Source: Streptomyces hygroscopicus subsp. hygroscopicus
GTDB lineage: Bacteria > Actinomycetota > Actinomycetes > Streptomycetales > Streptomycetaceae
Reading direction: 5' to 3'
Assembly: GCF_030269125.1 (NCBI RefSeq)
Contig: NZ_BSSM01000013.1
Coordinates: 62,001 to 126,000 of the forward strand
Length of the DNA: 64,000 nucleotides
A program made the position numbers and the translations under genes. Under the pieces are notes generated by a model. That model was not told the DNA's origin. It did no database searches and saw only the letters and a program-made list of their open reading frames with translations. The stretch's first letter is position 1. Every line of letters starts with the position of its first letter. Of this stretch, positions 24,995-34,399 are shown piece after piece.

Positions 24995-26338
24995 ATGCCC
25001 ACAGCACTACCCGGAGTCACCCGAAAAGCCGCCTTCGCCCTGACCGCCTCCGCCGTGCTGCTCACCGCCGCGTGCACCGGACAGTCCGACGCGGGCGCCA
25101 CGGACGACCCCACCAAGGACACGACGATCACCTTCTGGCACGCCTGGAGCGCGCCGAACGAGGTGAAGGCGGTCACGGCGCTGGTCGCCGGGTTCGAGAA
25201 GGCGCACCCCAACATCCATGTGCGCGTCGTCGGCAACATGACCGACGACAAGATCAACCAGGCGCTGCGCGCGGGCGGCACCGACGCCCCCGACGTGATC
25301 TCCTCCTTCACCACCAACAACGTGGGCAAGTTCTGCTCCTCGGGCGCGCTGGTCGACCTCGACCCCTTCCTGGGGAAGGCGGGCATCGATCCCGCGACGA
25401 CCTTCCCGAAGGCCATGAACGAGTACACCCGGTTCGACGGCGACCGGTGCACCGTGCCGCTGCTCGGCGACGCGTACGGGCTGTACTACAACAAGACGGC
25501 GTTCGAGAAGGCCGGCATCGCCCGTCCCCCCGAGACCTGGAGCGAGTTCGAGGCCGACGCCAGGAAACTGACCGTCCCCGACGGCGACTCGTACAAGCAG
25601 CTCGGGTTCATGCCGGACTACCACGGCTGGGAGTCCACCACCGAGCACTACCTCGGCCAGTTCTCGCCGACGTACTTCACGAGGGACGGGAAGTCGAACA
25701 TCGCCAAGGACCCCGCGTTCCGGGAGGGGTTCGCGCTCCAGAAGCGGCTCGTGGACGAACTCGGCGGATTCCGGCGGCTGGAGCGGTTCCGCGCCACCCT
25801 CGGCGACGAGTGGGGCCCCAGGCACCCCTTCCACACCGGCCAGGTCGCCATGCAGCTGGACGGCGAGTGGCGGCTCGGGATGGCCGAGCAGGCCGAGCCG
25901 AAGTTCGAGATAGGGGTCGCCCCGCTGCCCGTACCGGACGACCAGAGGAACCAGTACGGCAAGGGGTACATCACCGGCACCGTCGCGGGCATCGCCGCCA
26001 CCAGCCACAAGCAGAACGCGGCCTGGGAGTTCGTCAAGTACGTCACCACGGACACGGACGCCGTGGTCGGCTTCGCCAACGGCATCCACAACGTGCCCTC
26101 CACCTTCGCGGCCCTCAGGTCCCCGGAACTGAGGTACGACCCGCGCTTCAAGACCTTCCTGGACATCGCCGCGAACCGCTACTCCACCACCACGCCCGCC
26201 TCCGTCAACGGCGGCCAGTACCTCGTGACCATCCAGCAGTTGGGCTACGACTACGAGAGCGGCAGGGTCAAGGATCTGACGGCCGGACTGGAGAAGGCGG
26301 CCGCGCAGATCGACACGGACATCGCGCAGGCGGAGTAG
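24995..26338 (+). CDS. csnE: ABC sugar-binding lipoprotein
   Basis: 447 residues, ATG at 24995 with GGGAG upstream. A lipoprotein signal ends at LLTAAC, so it is probably tethered outside the membrane. The mature part is a family-1 solute-binding protein, with ITFWHAWSAPNEVKAV at its start and LYYNKTAFEKAGI in the middle. It would deliver glucosamine oligosaccharides to the two permeases encoded next, 3 bp after its stop. The ATPase is not in the operon; in Streptomyces the shared MsiK energises such importers, so that is the expected partner. Confidence 0.88.
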   Translation: MPTALPGVTRKAAFALTASAVLLTAACTGQSDAGATDDPTKDTTITFWHAWSAPNEVKAVTALVAGFEKAHPNIHVRVVGNMTDDKINQALRAGGTDAPDVISSFTTNNVGKFCSSGALVDLDPFLGKAGIDPATTFPKAMNEYTRFDGDRCTVPLLGDAYGLYYNKTAFEKAGIARPPETWSEFEADARKLTVPDGDSYKQLGFMPDYHGWESTTEHYLGQFSPTYFTRDGKSNIAKDPAFREGFALQKRLVDELGGFRRLERFRATLGDEWGPRHPFHTGQVAMQLDGEWRLGMAEQAEPKFEIGVAPLPVPDDQRNQYGKGYITGTVAGIAATSHKQNAAWEFVKYVTTDTDAVVGFANGIHNVPSTFAALRSPELRYDPRFKTFLDIAANRYSTTTPASVNGGQYLVTIQQLGYDYESGRVKDLTAGLEKAAAQIDTDIAQAE

Positions 26339-26341
26339 CCG

Positions 26342-27289
26342 ATGAGCACGCTCACCTCGGCCTCCAGGCGCCGCCGGGCGGCACTGCGGACCCTCGCCTT
26401 CCTGTCGCCCTGGCTGATCGGCTTCGCGGTGTTCTTCGCGTACCCGCTGATCTCGACGGTCTACTTCTCCTTCATGCACTACGACGGCTTCCGGCCGCCC
26501 ACCTGGAGCGGCGGGAAGAACTGGGCCTACGTCTTCGAGCACTACCCGCTCTTCTGGCCCGCCCTGCGCAACACCCTGTGGCTGGTCGTGGTGACGGTGA
26601 CCCTGCGCGTGCTCTTCGGGCTCGGCGTCGGGATGCTCATCACGAGGATCAGGACGGGCACGGGGATCTTCCGCACCCTCTTCTACCTGCCGTACCTCGC
26701 CCCGCCGGTCGCCGCCACCATGGCCTTCGCGTTCCTCCTCAACCCGGGCACGGGCCCGGTGAACTCGCTGCTGGGCAGGACCGGGCTCCCGGCGCCGGGC
26801 TGGTTCGGCGACCCCGACTGGTCCAAGCCGGCGCTCACCCTGCTCGCGCTGTGGGGCATCGGCGACCTGATGGTGATCTTCATGGCGGCGCTGCTCGACG
26901 TGCCGGCGGAGCAGTACGAGGCGGCCGAACTGGACGGCGCCTCGGCGTGGCAGCGGTTCCGGTACGTGACGCTGCCGAACATCTCGCCGATCGTGATGTT
27001 CGCGGTCGTCACCGGGGTGATCCAGACCATGCAGTACTACACGGAGCCGCTGATCGCGGGAAAGGTCGCCTCCGGGGTGATCCAGGGCGCGGGCGCCCAG
27101 TTCGAACCCGGCTACCCGGACAGGTCCACGCTCACCCTCCCCCAACTCGTCTACAACCTCGGCTTCCAGCGCTTCGACTACGGCTCCGCCTGTGTCGTCG
27201 CCCTCGTCCTCTTCGCCCTGTCGATGGCGTTCACCGCGACGCTGATGCGGCGCCGGGGCGGCCTTGTCCAGGCAGGTGAACGATCATGA
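26342..27289 (+). CDS. csnF: ABC sugar transporter permease 1
   Basis: 315 residues, ATG at 26342. Six membrane segments are predicted, starting with TLAFLSPWLIGFAVFFAYPL. The EAA loop is EAAELDGASAWQRFRYVTLPNI, the site contacting the ATPase. It belongs to the MalF-type CUT1 class. It begins 3 bp after csnE and its stop overlaps the next start (ATGA), so the transporter genes are tightly coupled. Confidence 0.92.
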   Translation: MSTLTSASRRRRAALRTLAFLSPWLIGFAVFFAYPLISTVYFSFMHYDGFRPPTWSGGKNWAYVFEHYPLFWPALRNTLWLVVVTVTLRVLFGLGVGMLITRIRTGTGIFRTLFYLPYLAPPVAATMAFAFLLNPGTGPVNSLLGRTGLPAPGWFGDPDWSKPALTLLALWGIGDLMVIFMAALLDVPAEQYEAAELDGASAWQRFRYVTLPNISPIVMFAVVTGVIQTMQYYTEPLIAGKVASGVIQGAGAQFEPGYPDRSTLTLPQLVYNLGFQRFDYGSACVVALVLFALSMAFTATLMRRRGGLVQAGERS

Positions 27290-28170
27290 CCCAGGTTCTC
27301 GCCCGGCCGGCCGAGGTGTCCGCGCCCGAGCGGCGCACCGCCCGCCGCAAGGAGCTGCTCCAGTGGATCGCGGTGCACTGCCTCGGTGTCGCCGCCGCGC
27401 TCTTCTTCGTGCTGCCCTTCGTGTTCGTCGTCCTGACCTCGCTGATGAGCGACAGCCAGGCGCTGAGCCGGGACCTCGTCCCGCACACCTGGGAATGGGG
27501 CAACTACCGCAAGGTCTTCGACACCCCCGGCTTCCTCACCTGGTGGAGGAACACGCTGGTCTACGCCGGCCTGGGCACCGTACTGACCGTGGTGTCCTCG
27601 GTCCCCGTGGCGTACGCCCTCGCCAAGTTCCGCTTCCGGGGCCGCAACCTCGCCCTGATGCTGGTGATCTCGACGATGATGCTGCCCCCGCAGGTCGTCG
27701 TCATCCCGATGTACCTCTTCTGGGCGAAACAGCTGGACCTGTCCGGGACGCTGTGGCCGCTGATCGTCCCGATGGCGTTCGGCGACGCGTTCTCCATCTT
27801 CCTGCTGCGCCAGTTCCTGATGACGATCCCGGACGAGTACGTCGACGCCGCCAAGGTCGACGGCTGCGGCGACCTGCGCACCCTGGTCCGGGTCATCCTG
27901 CCGATGGCGAAGCCCGGCATCGCCGCCGTGGCCCTCTTCCAGTTCTTCAACGCCTGGAACGACTACTTCGGCCCCCAGATCTACGCCTCCGAGAACCCCG
28001 GCGCCTGGACGCTGAGTTACGGCCTGGAGTCCTTCAAGGGCGCGCACCACACCGACTGGAACCTCACCATGGCCGCGACGGTGCTGGTCATGGCCCCCGT
28101 GATCCTCGTGTTCTTCTTCGCCCAGAAGGCATTCGTCGAAGGCGTCACGCTCACCGGAGTGAAGGGTTGA
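27286..28170 (+). CDS. csnG: ABC sugar transporter permease 2
   Basis: 294 residues, ATG at 27286 overlapping the csnF stop. MalG-type: six membrane segments from VAAALFFVLPFVFVVLTSL onward, and the EAA loop reads DEYVDAAKVDGCGDLRTLVR. It pairs with CsnF to form the channel for oligosaccharide uptake. The following gene starts 7 bp after its stop. Confidence 0.92.
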   Translation: MTQVLARPAEVSAPERRTARRKELLQWIAVHCLGVAAALFFVLPFVFVVLTSLMSDSQALSRDLVPHTWEWGNYRKVFDTPGFLTWWRNTLVYAGLGTVLTVVSSVPVAYALAKFRFRGRNLALMLVISTMMLPPQVVVIPMYLFWAKQLDLSGTLWPLIVPMAFGDAFSIFLLRQFLMTIPDEYVDAAKVDGCGDLRTLVRVILPMAKPGIAAVALFQFFNAWNDYFGPQIYASENPGAWTLSYGLESFKGAHHTDWNLTMAATVLVMAPVILVFFFAQKAFVEGVTLTGVKG

Positions 28171-28177
28171 TCTCTGT

Positions 28178-29443
28178 ATGAAACTCACCGTGGTCGGCGG
28201 CGGCTCGACCTACACCCCCGAACTCGTCGACGGCTTCGCCCGGCTCAGGGACACCCTGCCCGTCGAGGAACTGGTCCTGGTGGACCCGGCCGCCGAACGC
28301 CTGGAACCGGTGGGCGGGCTGGCCCGGCGGATCTTCGCCCGCCAGGGGCACGGCGGGAGGATCGTGACCACCTCCGACCTGGACGCGGGCATCGACGGCG
28401 CCGACGCCGTGCTGCTCCAGCTGCGCGTCGGCGGACAGGCGGCCCGGCAGCGGGACGAGACCTGGCCGCTGGAGTGCGGCTGCGTCGGCCAGGAGACCAC
28501 CGGCGCGGGCGGCCTCGCCAAGGCGTTGCGCACCGTGCCCGTCGTGCTGGACATCGCCGAGCGGGTGCGCCGCGGCAACCCGCGCGCCTGGATCATCGAC
28601 TTCACCAACCCGGTGGGCATCGTCACCCGCGCCCTGCTGCACGCCGGGCACCGCGCCGTCGGCCTGTGCAACGTGGCGATCGGCCTCCAGCGGAAGTTCG
28701 CCGCCCACCTCGGCGTGACCCCGGCGGACGTGCACCTGGCGCACGTGGGGCTCAACCACCTCACCTGGGAGACCGCTGTACACCTCGGCGGCCCCGAGGG
28801 CGAGAACGTGCTGCCCGAGCTGCTCGCCGAGCACGGCGACGCCATCGCCGACGACCTGCGCCTGCCCCGTCGGCTCCTCGACCGTCTCGGCATCGTCCCC
28901 TCCTACTACCTGCGCTACTACTACGCGCACGACGAGGTGGTGCGCGAACTGCGCACGAAGCCGTCACGGGCCGAGGAAGTGGCGCGCATGGAGCGGGAGT
29001 TGCTGGCGATGTACGGCGACCCGGCCCTGGACGAGAAGCCGGCACTGCTCGCCAGGCGGGGCGGGGCGTACTACTCGGAGGCCGCGGTGGACCTCGCGGC
29101 GGCGCTGCTCAGCGGGGGTGGCAGCCCGTACCAGGTGGTGAACACGCTCAACAAGGGCACGCTGCCCTTCCTCGCCGACGACGCGGTGATCGAGGTGCAG
29201 GCGGCGGTCGGCCCGACCGGTCCCGCGCCGCTGCCCGTGCCGGAGGTGGACCCGCTGTGCGCGGGCCTGATCGCGAACGTGGCGGCGTACGAGGAGCTGG
29301 CCCTGGAGGCGGCGCTGCGCGGCGGCCGGGACCGGGTCTTCCGCGCCCTGCTCGCGCATCCGCTGATCGGCCAGTACGACTACGCCGAGGCCCTGACCGA
29401 CAGACTGATCGCACACAACCGGGAGCATCTCGCGTGGGCCTGA
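28178..29443 (+). CDS. csnH: GH4-family glycosidase (6-phospho-beta-glucosidase type)
   Basis: 421 residues, ATG at 28178. The N-terminal KLTVVGGGSTYTPELVDGF is the NAD+-binding loop characteristic of GH4, and DFTNPVGIVTRAL is the conserved DxTNP motif. GLCNVAIG (metal Cys and neighbouring residues) and HVGLNHLTW complete the Mn2+/NAD+ active site. GH4 enzymes act by a redox-elimination mechanism on sugars, usually phosphorylated. In the csn context it would trim imported glucosamine oligomers before or after phosphorylation by the kinase encoded next. Confidence 0.9.
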   Translation: MKLTVVGGGSTYTPELVDGFARLRDTLPVEELVLVDPAAERLEPVGGLARRIFARQGHGGRIVTTSDLDAGIDGADAVLLQLRVGGQAARQRDETWPLECGCVGQETTGAGGLAKALRTVPVVLDIAERVRRGNPRAWIIDFTNPVGIVTRALLHAGHRAVGLCNVAIGLQRKFAAHLGVTPADVHLAHVGLNHLTWETAVHLGGPEGENVLPELLAEHGDAIADDLRLPRRLLDRLGIVPSYYLRYYYAHDEVVRELRTKPSRAEEVARMERELLAMYGDPALDEKPALLARRGGAYYSEAAVDLAAALLSGGGSPYQVVNTLNKGTLPFLADDAVIEVQAAVGPTGPAPLPVPEVDPLCAGLIANVAAYEELALEAALRGGRDRVFRALLAHPLIGQYDYAEALTDRLIAHNREHLAWA

Positions 29444-30420
29444 CCTCGACCGACACCACGAGCGTGCTCGCCATCGACGCGGGCAACAGCAAGACCGACG
29501 TGGCCGTGGTCAGCGCCGCCGGAGAGGTGCTGGCCACGGCGCGCGGCGGCGGCTTCCGGCCGCCCGCGGTGGGCGTGCCGGCGGCCCTGGAGGCGCTCGC
29601 CGAGCCGGTGGGGCGGGCGCTGGCGGACGCGGGGCTCGGCTCCGTCACCCATGTCTCCGCCTGTCTGGCCAACGCCGATCTGCCCGTGGAGGAGGAGCGG
29701 CTGGCGAGCGCCCTGCGCGCGCGGGGCTGGGGCGCCTCGGTGGAGGTGCGCAACGACACCTTCGCGGTCCTGCGCGCGGGCGTCGCCGAGCCCCGGGGCG
29801 TGGCGGTGGTGTGCGGCGCGGGCATCAACTGCGTGGGGATGCGGCCCGACGGCCGTACCGCCCGCTTCCCGGCGATCGGCCGGATCTCCGGCGACTGGGG
29901 CGGCGGCTGGGGGCTCGCGGAGGAGGCCCTGTGGTTCGCGGCGCGGGCGGAGGACGGCCGCGGGGAGGCCACGGCGCTCGCGCGGACCCTGCCCGCCCAC
30001 TTCGGGCTGTCCTCCATGTACGCGCTGATCGAGGCCCTGCATCTGGAGCACCTCGCGCCCGGCCGGCGGGGCGAGCTGGCCCCGGTGCTGTTCGCGACGG
30101 CGGCCGACGGCGACCCGGTGGCGCGGGCGATCGTGGACCGGCTCGCGCAGGAGGTGACGGTGCTGGCCACGGTCGCGCTGACCCGCCTGGACCTGCTGGA
30201 CGAGGAGACGCCGGTGCTGCTCGGCGGCAGTGTGCTGACCGCCGGGCACGCCCAGCTGAACGACGGGGTGCGGGCCCTGCTGGCGGCCCGCGCCCCCAAG
30301 GCAGCCGTGCACGTCGTCGACGCGCGCCCGGTCCTCGGCGCAGTACTCCTCGGCCTGGACCGGCTGGAGGTGCCGGCAGGGGCGCGGGAGCGGGCGCGAC
30401 GGTACTGGGAAGCGCCCTGA
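29434..30420 (+). CDS. csnK: BadF/BadG-type sugar kinase (N-acetylglucosamine/glucosamine kinase)
   Basis: 328 residues, GTG at 29434, overlapping the GH4 gene by 10 bp. The ASKHA ATPase motifs are DAGNSKTDVAVV (phosphate 1), VVCGAGINCVGM (phosphate 2 region), GDWGGGWGLAEEAL, and a C-terminal VLLGGSVLTAGH (adenosine). This is the BadF/BadG/BcrA/BcrD family that includes eukaryotic-like GlcNAc kinases. As last gene of the operon it probably phosphorylates glucosamine or its dimers released after uptake. Confidence 0.9.
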   Translation: MGLTSTDTTSVLAIDAGNSKTDVAVVSAAGEVLATARGGGFRPPAVGVPAALEALAEPVGRALADAGLGSVTHVSACLANADLPVEEERLASALRARGWGASVEVRNDTFAVLRAGVAEPRGVAVVCGAGINCVGMRPDGRTARFPAIGRISGDWGGGWGLAEEALWFAARAEDGRGEATALARTLPAHFGLSSMYALIEALHLEHLAPGRRGELAPVLFATAADGDPVARAIVDRLAQEVTVLATVALTRLDLLDEETPVLLGGSVLTAGHAQLNDGVRALLAARAPKAAVHVVDARPVLGAVLLGLDRLEVPAGARERARRYWEAP

Positions 30421-30606
30421 ACTCCCCTGTGGAGAAACGGTTTCCTCTGGCCGTGCACGGACCGGCCCGAGGAACCGAACACCTGCTCCCGGCGTGTATA
30501 CGGACAGCACATACTGGGACCACACAAGATCCAGTGAAGGCCGATGCGGAATGTCACTCCGTGCGGCGATACTTGGCTGCGTACGGATGACCATGGGGGA
30601 GGTCGA

Positions 30607-32046
30607 GTGACACACCCGCCGCAGAGCGCAGCACCACCGGCCGCGGGCTCCGCCGTGCCCGGCGTACCCGGCATCCCCGCGCAACCCGGCCCGCCGGTCC
30701 GGGCGCCGCGCCCACCGCGCCCACCGCAGTCCCGGCGGACCGCCTTCACCGAGGGCGCCGAGAGGCTGCGCGCCGCCGCGACCACCGAGCCGGGCCGGCT
30801 GCGCCTCATCGGCGCCGTACTCGCCCTGCTGGTCGTGGCGTTCGGCGCGGTCACCGCCTGGCAGAGCAGCGAGCGCGCGGCCGCCGCCGACGACGTGCTG
30901 CACCGCAGCCAGCCCCTCAGCTCCGGCGCCGCCGACATCTACCGCGCCCTCGCGGACGCCAACACCGCCGCCTCCAGCGGCTTCCTGGCGGGCGGCCAGG
31001 AGCCGGCCGCCACGCGCGACCGGTACGAGAAGGACATCAGCACCGCCGCCTCCGGCCTGGTCACGGCCGCCGCCAACGCCGAGCCCGGCTCCGCCTCCGA
31101 GGCCACCATCGCCCGCCTGAACCGGCTGCTGCCCGAGTACAAGGGCCTCATAGAGCGCGCCCGCACCTACAACCGGCAGGGCTACCCGGTCGGCGGCGCC
31201 TACCTGCGGTACGCCAACGAGAAGATGCAGGCGGAGATGCTCCCGGCCGCGGAGGACCTCTACACCAAGGAGAACGCGCGCCTGGACGCCGACTACGGGG
31301 ACGCGACGCCGTACCCCTGGGCGGCCATCGCGCTCGGCGTGCTCGCCCTCGCGGCCCTCGGCTGGGCCCAGCGACGCGACTACCGGCACACGAACCGCGT
31401 CCTCAACCACGGCCTGGTCGCGGCCGGTTCCGCCACGCTGATCGCCCTGCTGTGGCTCACCGTCGGGCACACCGTCGCCCGCTCCGAGCTGAACGGCTCG
31501 TACGACCACGGCGTCCGCTCCCTGACCGTCCTGCACGACGCCCGCATCGCCTCCCTGAAGGCGCGGGGCAACGAGAACCTGAGCCTGGTGGCGCGCGGCG
31601 CCGAGACCGTCACGGTCGGCGGCAAGCAGTACGACACGTACTACTACGACTTCGACAAGGACATGACGGTGCTCGCCCGGGAACTCGGCCGGGCCGAGCG
31701 GCTCGCCGACGACTCCGGCGGCACGGCGCCCGTCAAGGCCGCCGAAGGCAGCACCGCACTGTGGAAGCAGCGGCACGCCGCGGCCCGCGCCGAGGACGAG
31801 AACGGCAACTACCAGCAGGCGCTGGACAAGGTGATCGGCGCCAAGGGCACCACCGGCGAATGCTTCGACGGTGTCGACAGCGACCTCGCCCGCGCGATAG
31901 GCCATGAGCAGGCCGAGTTCCACCGGGCCGCCACGGACGGGCGGGACGCCATGACCGGGCTGCCCGCCGGCGCCGGCGCCCTCGCGGTGCTCGGCGCGGC
32001 GGGCGCGCTCGCCGGGATCGGCCGCAGGCTTTCGGAGTACCGGTGA
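30607..32046 (+). CDS. glnX: GlnX-like membrane signal transducer
   Basis: 479 residues, GTG at 30607 with GGGAGG close upstream. A Pro-rich cytoplasmic start (SAAPPAAG...) leads to four membrane helices: LIGAVLALLVVAFGAVTAW, AIALGVLALAALGWAQ, GSATLIALLWLTVGHTV and GALAVLGAAGALAGIG. Two helical extracytoplasmic domains lie between them, about 150 and 130 residues. This topology, and the position ahead of a periplasmic binding protein and PknG, match GlnX of corynebacteria and mycobacteria, which relays amino-acid sensing by GlnH to PknG. The stop overlaps the GlnH start. Confidence 0.82.
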   Translation: MTHPPQSAAPPAAGSAVPGVPGIPAQPGPPVRAPRPPRPPQSRRTAFTEGAERLRAAATTEPGRLRLIGAVLALLVVAFGAVTAWQSSERAAAADDVLHRSQPLSSGAADIYRALADANTAASSGFLAGGQEPAATRDRYEKDISTAASGLVTAAANAEPGSASEATIARLNRLLPEYKGLIERARTYNRQGYPVGGAYLRYANEKMQAEMLPAAEDLYTKENARLDADYGDATPYPWAAIALGVLALAALGWAQRRDYRHTNRVLNHGLVAAGSATLIALLWLTVGHTVARSELNGSYDHGVRSLTVLHDARIASLKARGNENLSLVARGAETVTVGGKQYDTYYYDFDKDMTVLARELGRAERLADDSGGTAPVKAAEGSTALWKQRHAAARAEDENGNYQQALDKVIGAKGTTGECFDGVDSDLARAIGHEQAEFHRAATDGRDAMTGLPAGAGALAVLGAAGALAGIGRRLSEYR

Positions 32047-33086
32047 GAAGGGGCATGGCGATGGGCGTGAGCCGGCTGCGCGGCTGGGGCGGTGTCGGCA
32101 CGATGGCGGTCCTGTGCGCCCTGGCGCTGGCGTTCGTCCTGCTGCTGCCGTGCACCCAGACCCCGCACCACCGGCCCGCGCCCGACCGGGCCGGGCAGCA
32201 GCTCGCCGAGGGCAGCCAGGTGCGCGCCGACGCCTGCCAGGACTCCGAGGCGCAGAAGCAGACCCTCGCCCCGTCCGGCGCGGACGGCCCGACCATCGAC
32301 GCCATCAAGGCCCGCCAGGGCGTCCGGCGCAAGCTGGTCGTCGGCGTCGACCAGAACAGCTACCGCTGGGGCTACCGCAACCCCAACACCGAGGGCGCCC
32401 AGCTGGAGGGCTTCGACATCGACCTGGTCCACCGCATCGCCCAGGACATCCTCGGCGACCCGGACGCGGTCCAGTTCAAGGCGATACCGACCAGCCAGCG
32501 CATCTCGGCGATCCAGGACGGCCGCGTCGACATGGTCGTACGGACGATGACGATCACCTGCGAGCGGCTCGGGCAAGTGGCCTTCTCGGCGCCGTACTTC
32601 AAGACCGGGCAGCAGGTGCTCGCGCCCAAGGCGTCCCCGATCACCGGGTACAACGGCACGCTGGCGCACAAGAAGGTGTGCACGGCGGCCGGTTCGACGG
32701 CGTACGCGAAGCTGGACGCGGACAGGAAGGCCGGGACCCTGCCCGCCTCCACCGACATCTCCACCACCGTGCCCAGCCAGCTCGACTGCCTGGTGCGGCT
32801 CCAGCTCGGCGAGGTCGACGCGGTGGTCACCGACGGCGCCCTCGCCGCGAGCCAGGCCGCGCAGGATCCCACGGTGGAACTCAAGGGAGCGCCGTTCACG
32901 ACCGAGTACTACGGAGTGGCGATGCGGAAGGACGCCTCCGATCTGGTACGCCGGGTCAACCGGGTCCTGGTCGCCTACCGCGCGAGCGGCTGGCAGGCGT
33001 CGTACGACACATGGCTGTCGGCCACACTGGGCAAGGACTCCTCGGCGTCCAAGCCGCCCGCACCGCAGTACCTGCGCACCAGTTGA
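32043..33086 (+). CDS. glnH: GlnH-like amino-acid-binding lipoprotein
   Basis: 347 residues, GTG at 32043 overlapping the glnX stop (GTGA). The N-terminal membrane segment AVLCALALAFVLLLPC ends in a lipobox-like Cys, so it is probably anchored outside. The remainder is a family-3 solute-binding fold: LVVGVDQNSYRWGYRN, LEGFDIDLVHRIAQDIL and AIPTSQRISAIQDGRVDMVV. In the known system GlnH binds aspartate/glutamate and signals through GlnX. No transport permease or ATPase is nearby, which supports sensing rather than uptake. Confidence 0.85.
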   Translation: MRRGMAMGVSRLRGWGGVGTMAVLCALALAFVLLLPCTQTPHHRPAPDRAGQQLAEGSQVRADACQDSEAQKQTLAPSGADGPTIDAIKARQGVRRKLVVGVDQNSYRWGYRNPNTEGAQLEGFDIDLVHRIAQDILGDPDAVQFKAIPTSQRISAIQDGRVDMVVRTMTITCERLGQVAFSAPYFKTGQQVLAPKASPITGYNGTLAHKKVCTAAGSTAYAKLDADRKAGTLPASTDISTTVPSQLDCLVRLQLGEVDAVVTDGALAASQAAQDPTVELKGAPFTTEYYGVAMRKDASDLVRRVNRVLVAYRASGWQASYDTWLSATLGKDSSASKPPAPQYLRTS

Positions 33087-33127
33087 TGCACAGCCGACCG
33101 GAACACACAGCAAGCGAGAGGTGATCG

Positions 33128-34399
33128 ATGGGCGTCACGGACCCCGCCGGGCCGGTGATGGACCGGGACGAGGTGGACCGTGCGCTGGCGCGGCTCGGCC
33201 AGGAGCACGAGGCGATCGAGACCTCGCTGCTGGCCTTGCAGGACCACGCGGGCCGCAGACTCCTGGAGGGCGCCGAGCTGACCGGCGTCACCCAGGAGCG
33301 CTGGCAGGCCACGGAGGCGCGGATCACCCTGCTGTGGTCGTACTTCGACGCCTACACGGCCACGCTGCGCGGCGCCCGAGACATCCGCGCCCGGCGCCGC
33401 TGGTCCAGCCGCGAGGACCTGGCCGAGCTGACCGAACTGCTGCGGGGCACCTCCGTCGCGATCGCGGACGCCGGCAGCGGCGTGCTGAGCGAGAGCCTCT
33501 CGCTGGCCGAGCTGGTCGACCGGATGAACGAGCTGTACGCGACCAGCCTGGACCTGGTCGTCGCCGCCGACGCGGTCTGGTCGGCGCTGCCCGCGCGGAT
33601 CGACCTCCTGTCCGCCGAACTCCAGCGCACCCGGCAGCTCGCGCACTCCGTCGGCGTGCGCCCCGGCGAACACCCGGCCGGGGACGACCTGGAACGGATC
33701 ACCCGCACCCTGACCCGGCTGCGCGAGGACGTGATCCGTGACCCGCTCGCCTTCTGGGTGCCGGCCAAGGGCAGCTCCGCGCCCGGCGGCGGCCGTCCGG
33801 ACACGACGGTGTACGACCGTGAGGCGCGCGCCCTGGAGGACGTGCGGCGGGAGATCGAAGCGGTGCTCACCGTGCGCCAGGACGCCGAGGCCCGGCTGAT
33901 CCGCCTCCGGGACGTCCTCTCGCGCGCCGACCGCACCCTCGCCGAGGCCCGCACCGCGCGCGGCGAGGTGCTGGCGAAGATCGCCGCCACCGAGGTGCCC
34001 GTGGTCAGCGGCCCGCCGACCGTGCTCCAGGAGCAGCTGGCGACCGCGGCCGAGTACCGGCGGGGCGCCCAGTGGCACCGGCTGTCCCCGCTGCTGGAGT
34101 CGCTGGAGCAGAAGGCGGAGGACGAACTGCTGCGCGCCCGCGAGCAGCTGACCGCCGTCACCGCGCCGCTCGCGGTCCGCGCCGAACTGCGCGGCAGGCT
34201 CGACGCCTACAAGGCGAAGGTCGCCCGGCACGGCCTGGCCGAGGACCCGTTCCTGGTGGAGCGGTACGACGCGGCCCGGCGGATGCTGTGGAGCGCGCCC
34301 TGCGATCTGCGGGTGGCCGAGCAGGCGGTGCTGCGCTACCAGCGGGCGGCGGCCGAACTGCTGGGCGCGGCGCCCGAGGACCGTAAGGGGGACCAGTGA
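33128..34399 (+). CDS. Coiled-coil protein of the PknG operon
   Basis: 423 residues, ATG at 33128 with AGAGGTGAT just upstream. Almost entirely helical and strongly charged, with heptad-like runs around residues 60-110, 150-190 and 220-390. No signal peptide, membrane helix or enzymatic motif. It lies between glnH and pknG, and its stop overlaps the pknG ATG, so it is an obligate operon member. I infer a cytoplasmic scaffold or adaptor between membrane sensor and kinase; no family is recognised. Confidence 0.75.
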   Translation: MGVTDPAGPVMDRDEVDRALARLGQEHEAIETSLLALQDHAGRRLLEGAELTGVTQERWQATEARITLLWSYFDAYTATLRGARDIRARRRWSSREDLAELTELLRGTSVAIADAGSGVLSESLSLAELVDRMNELYATSLDLVVAADAVWSALPARIDLLSAELQRTRQLAHSVGVRPGEHPAGDDLERITRTLTRLREDVIRDPLAFWVPAKGSSAPGGGRPDTTVYDREARALEDVRREIEAVLTVRQDAEARLIRLRDVLSRADRTLAEARTARGEVLAKIAATEVPVVSGPPTVLQEQLATAAEYRRGAQWHRLSPLLESLEQKAEDELLRAREQLTAVTAPLAVRAELRGRLDAYKAKVARHGLAEDPFLVERYDAARRMLWSAPCDLRVAEQAVLRYQRAAAELLGAAPEDRKGDQ

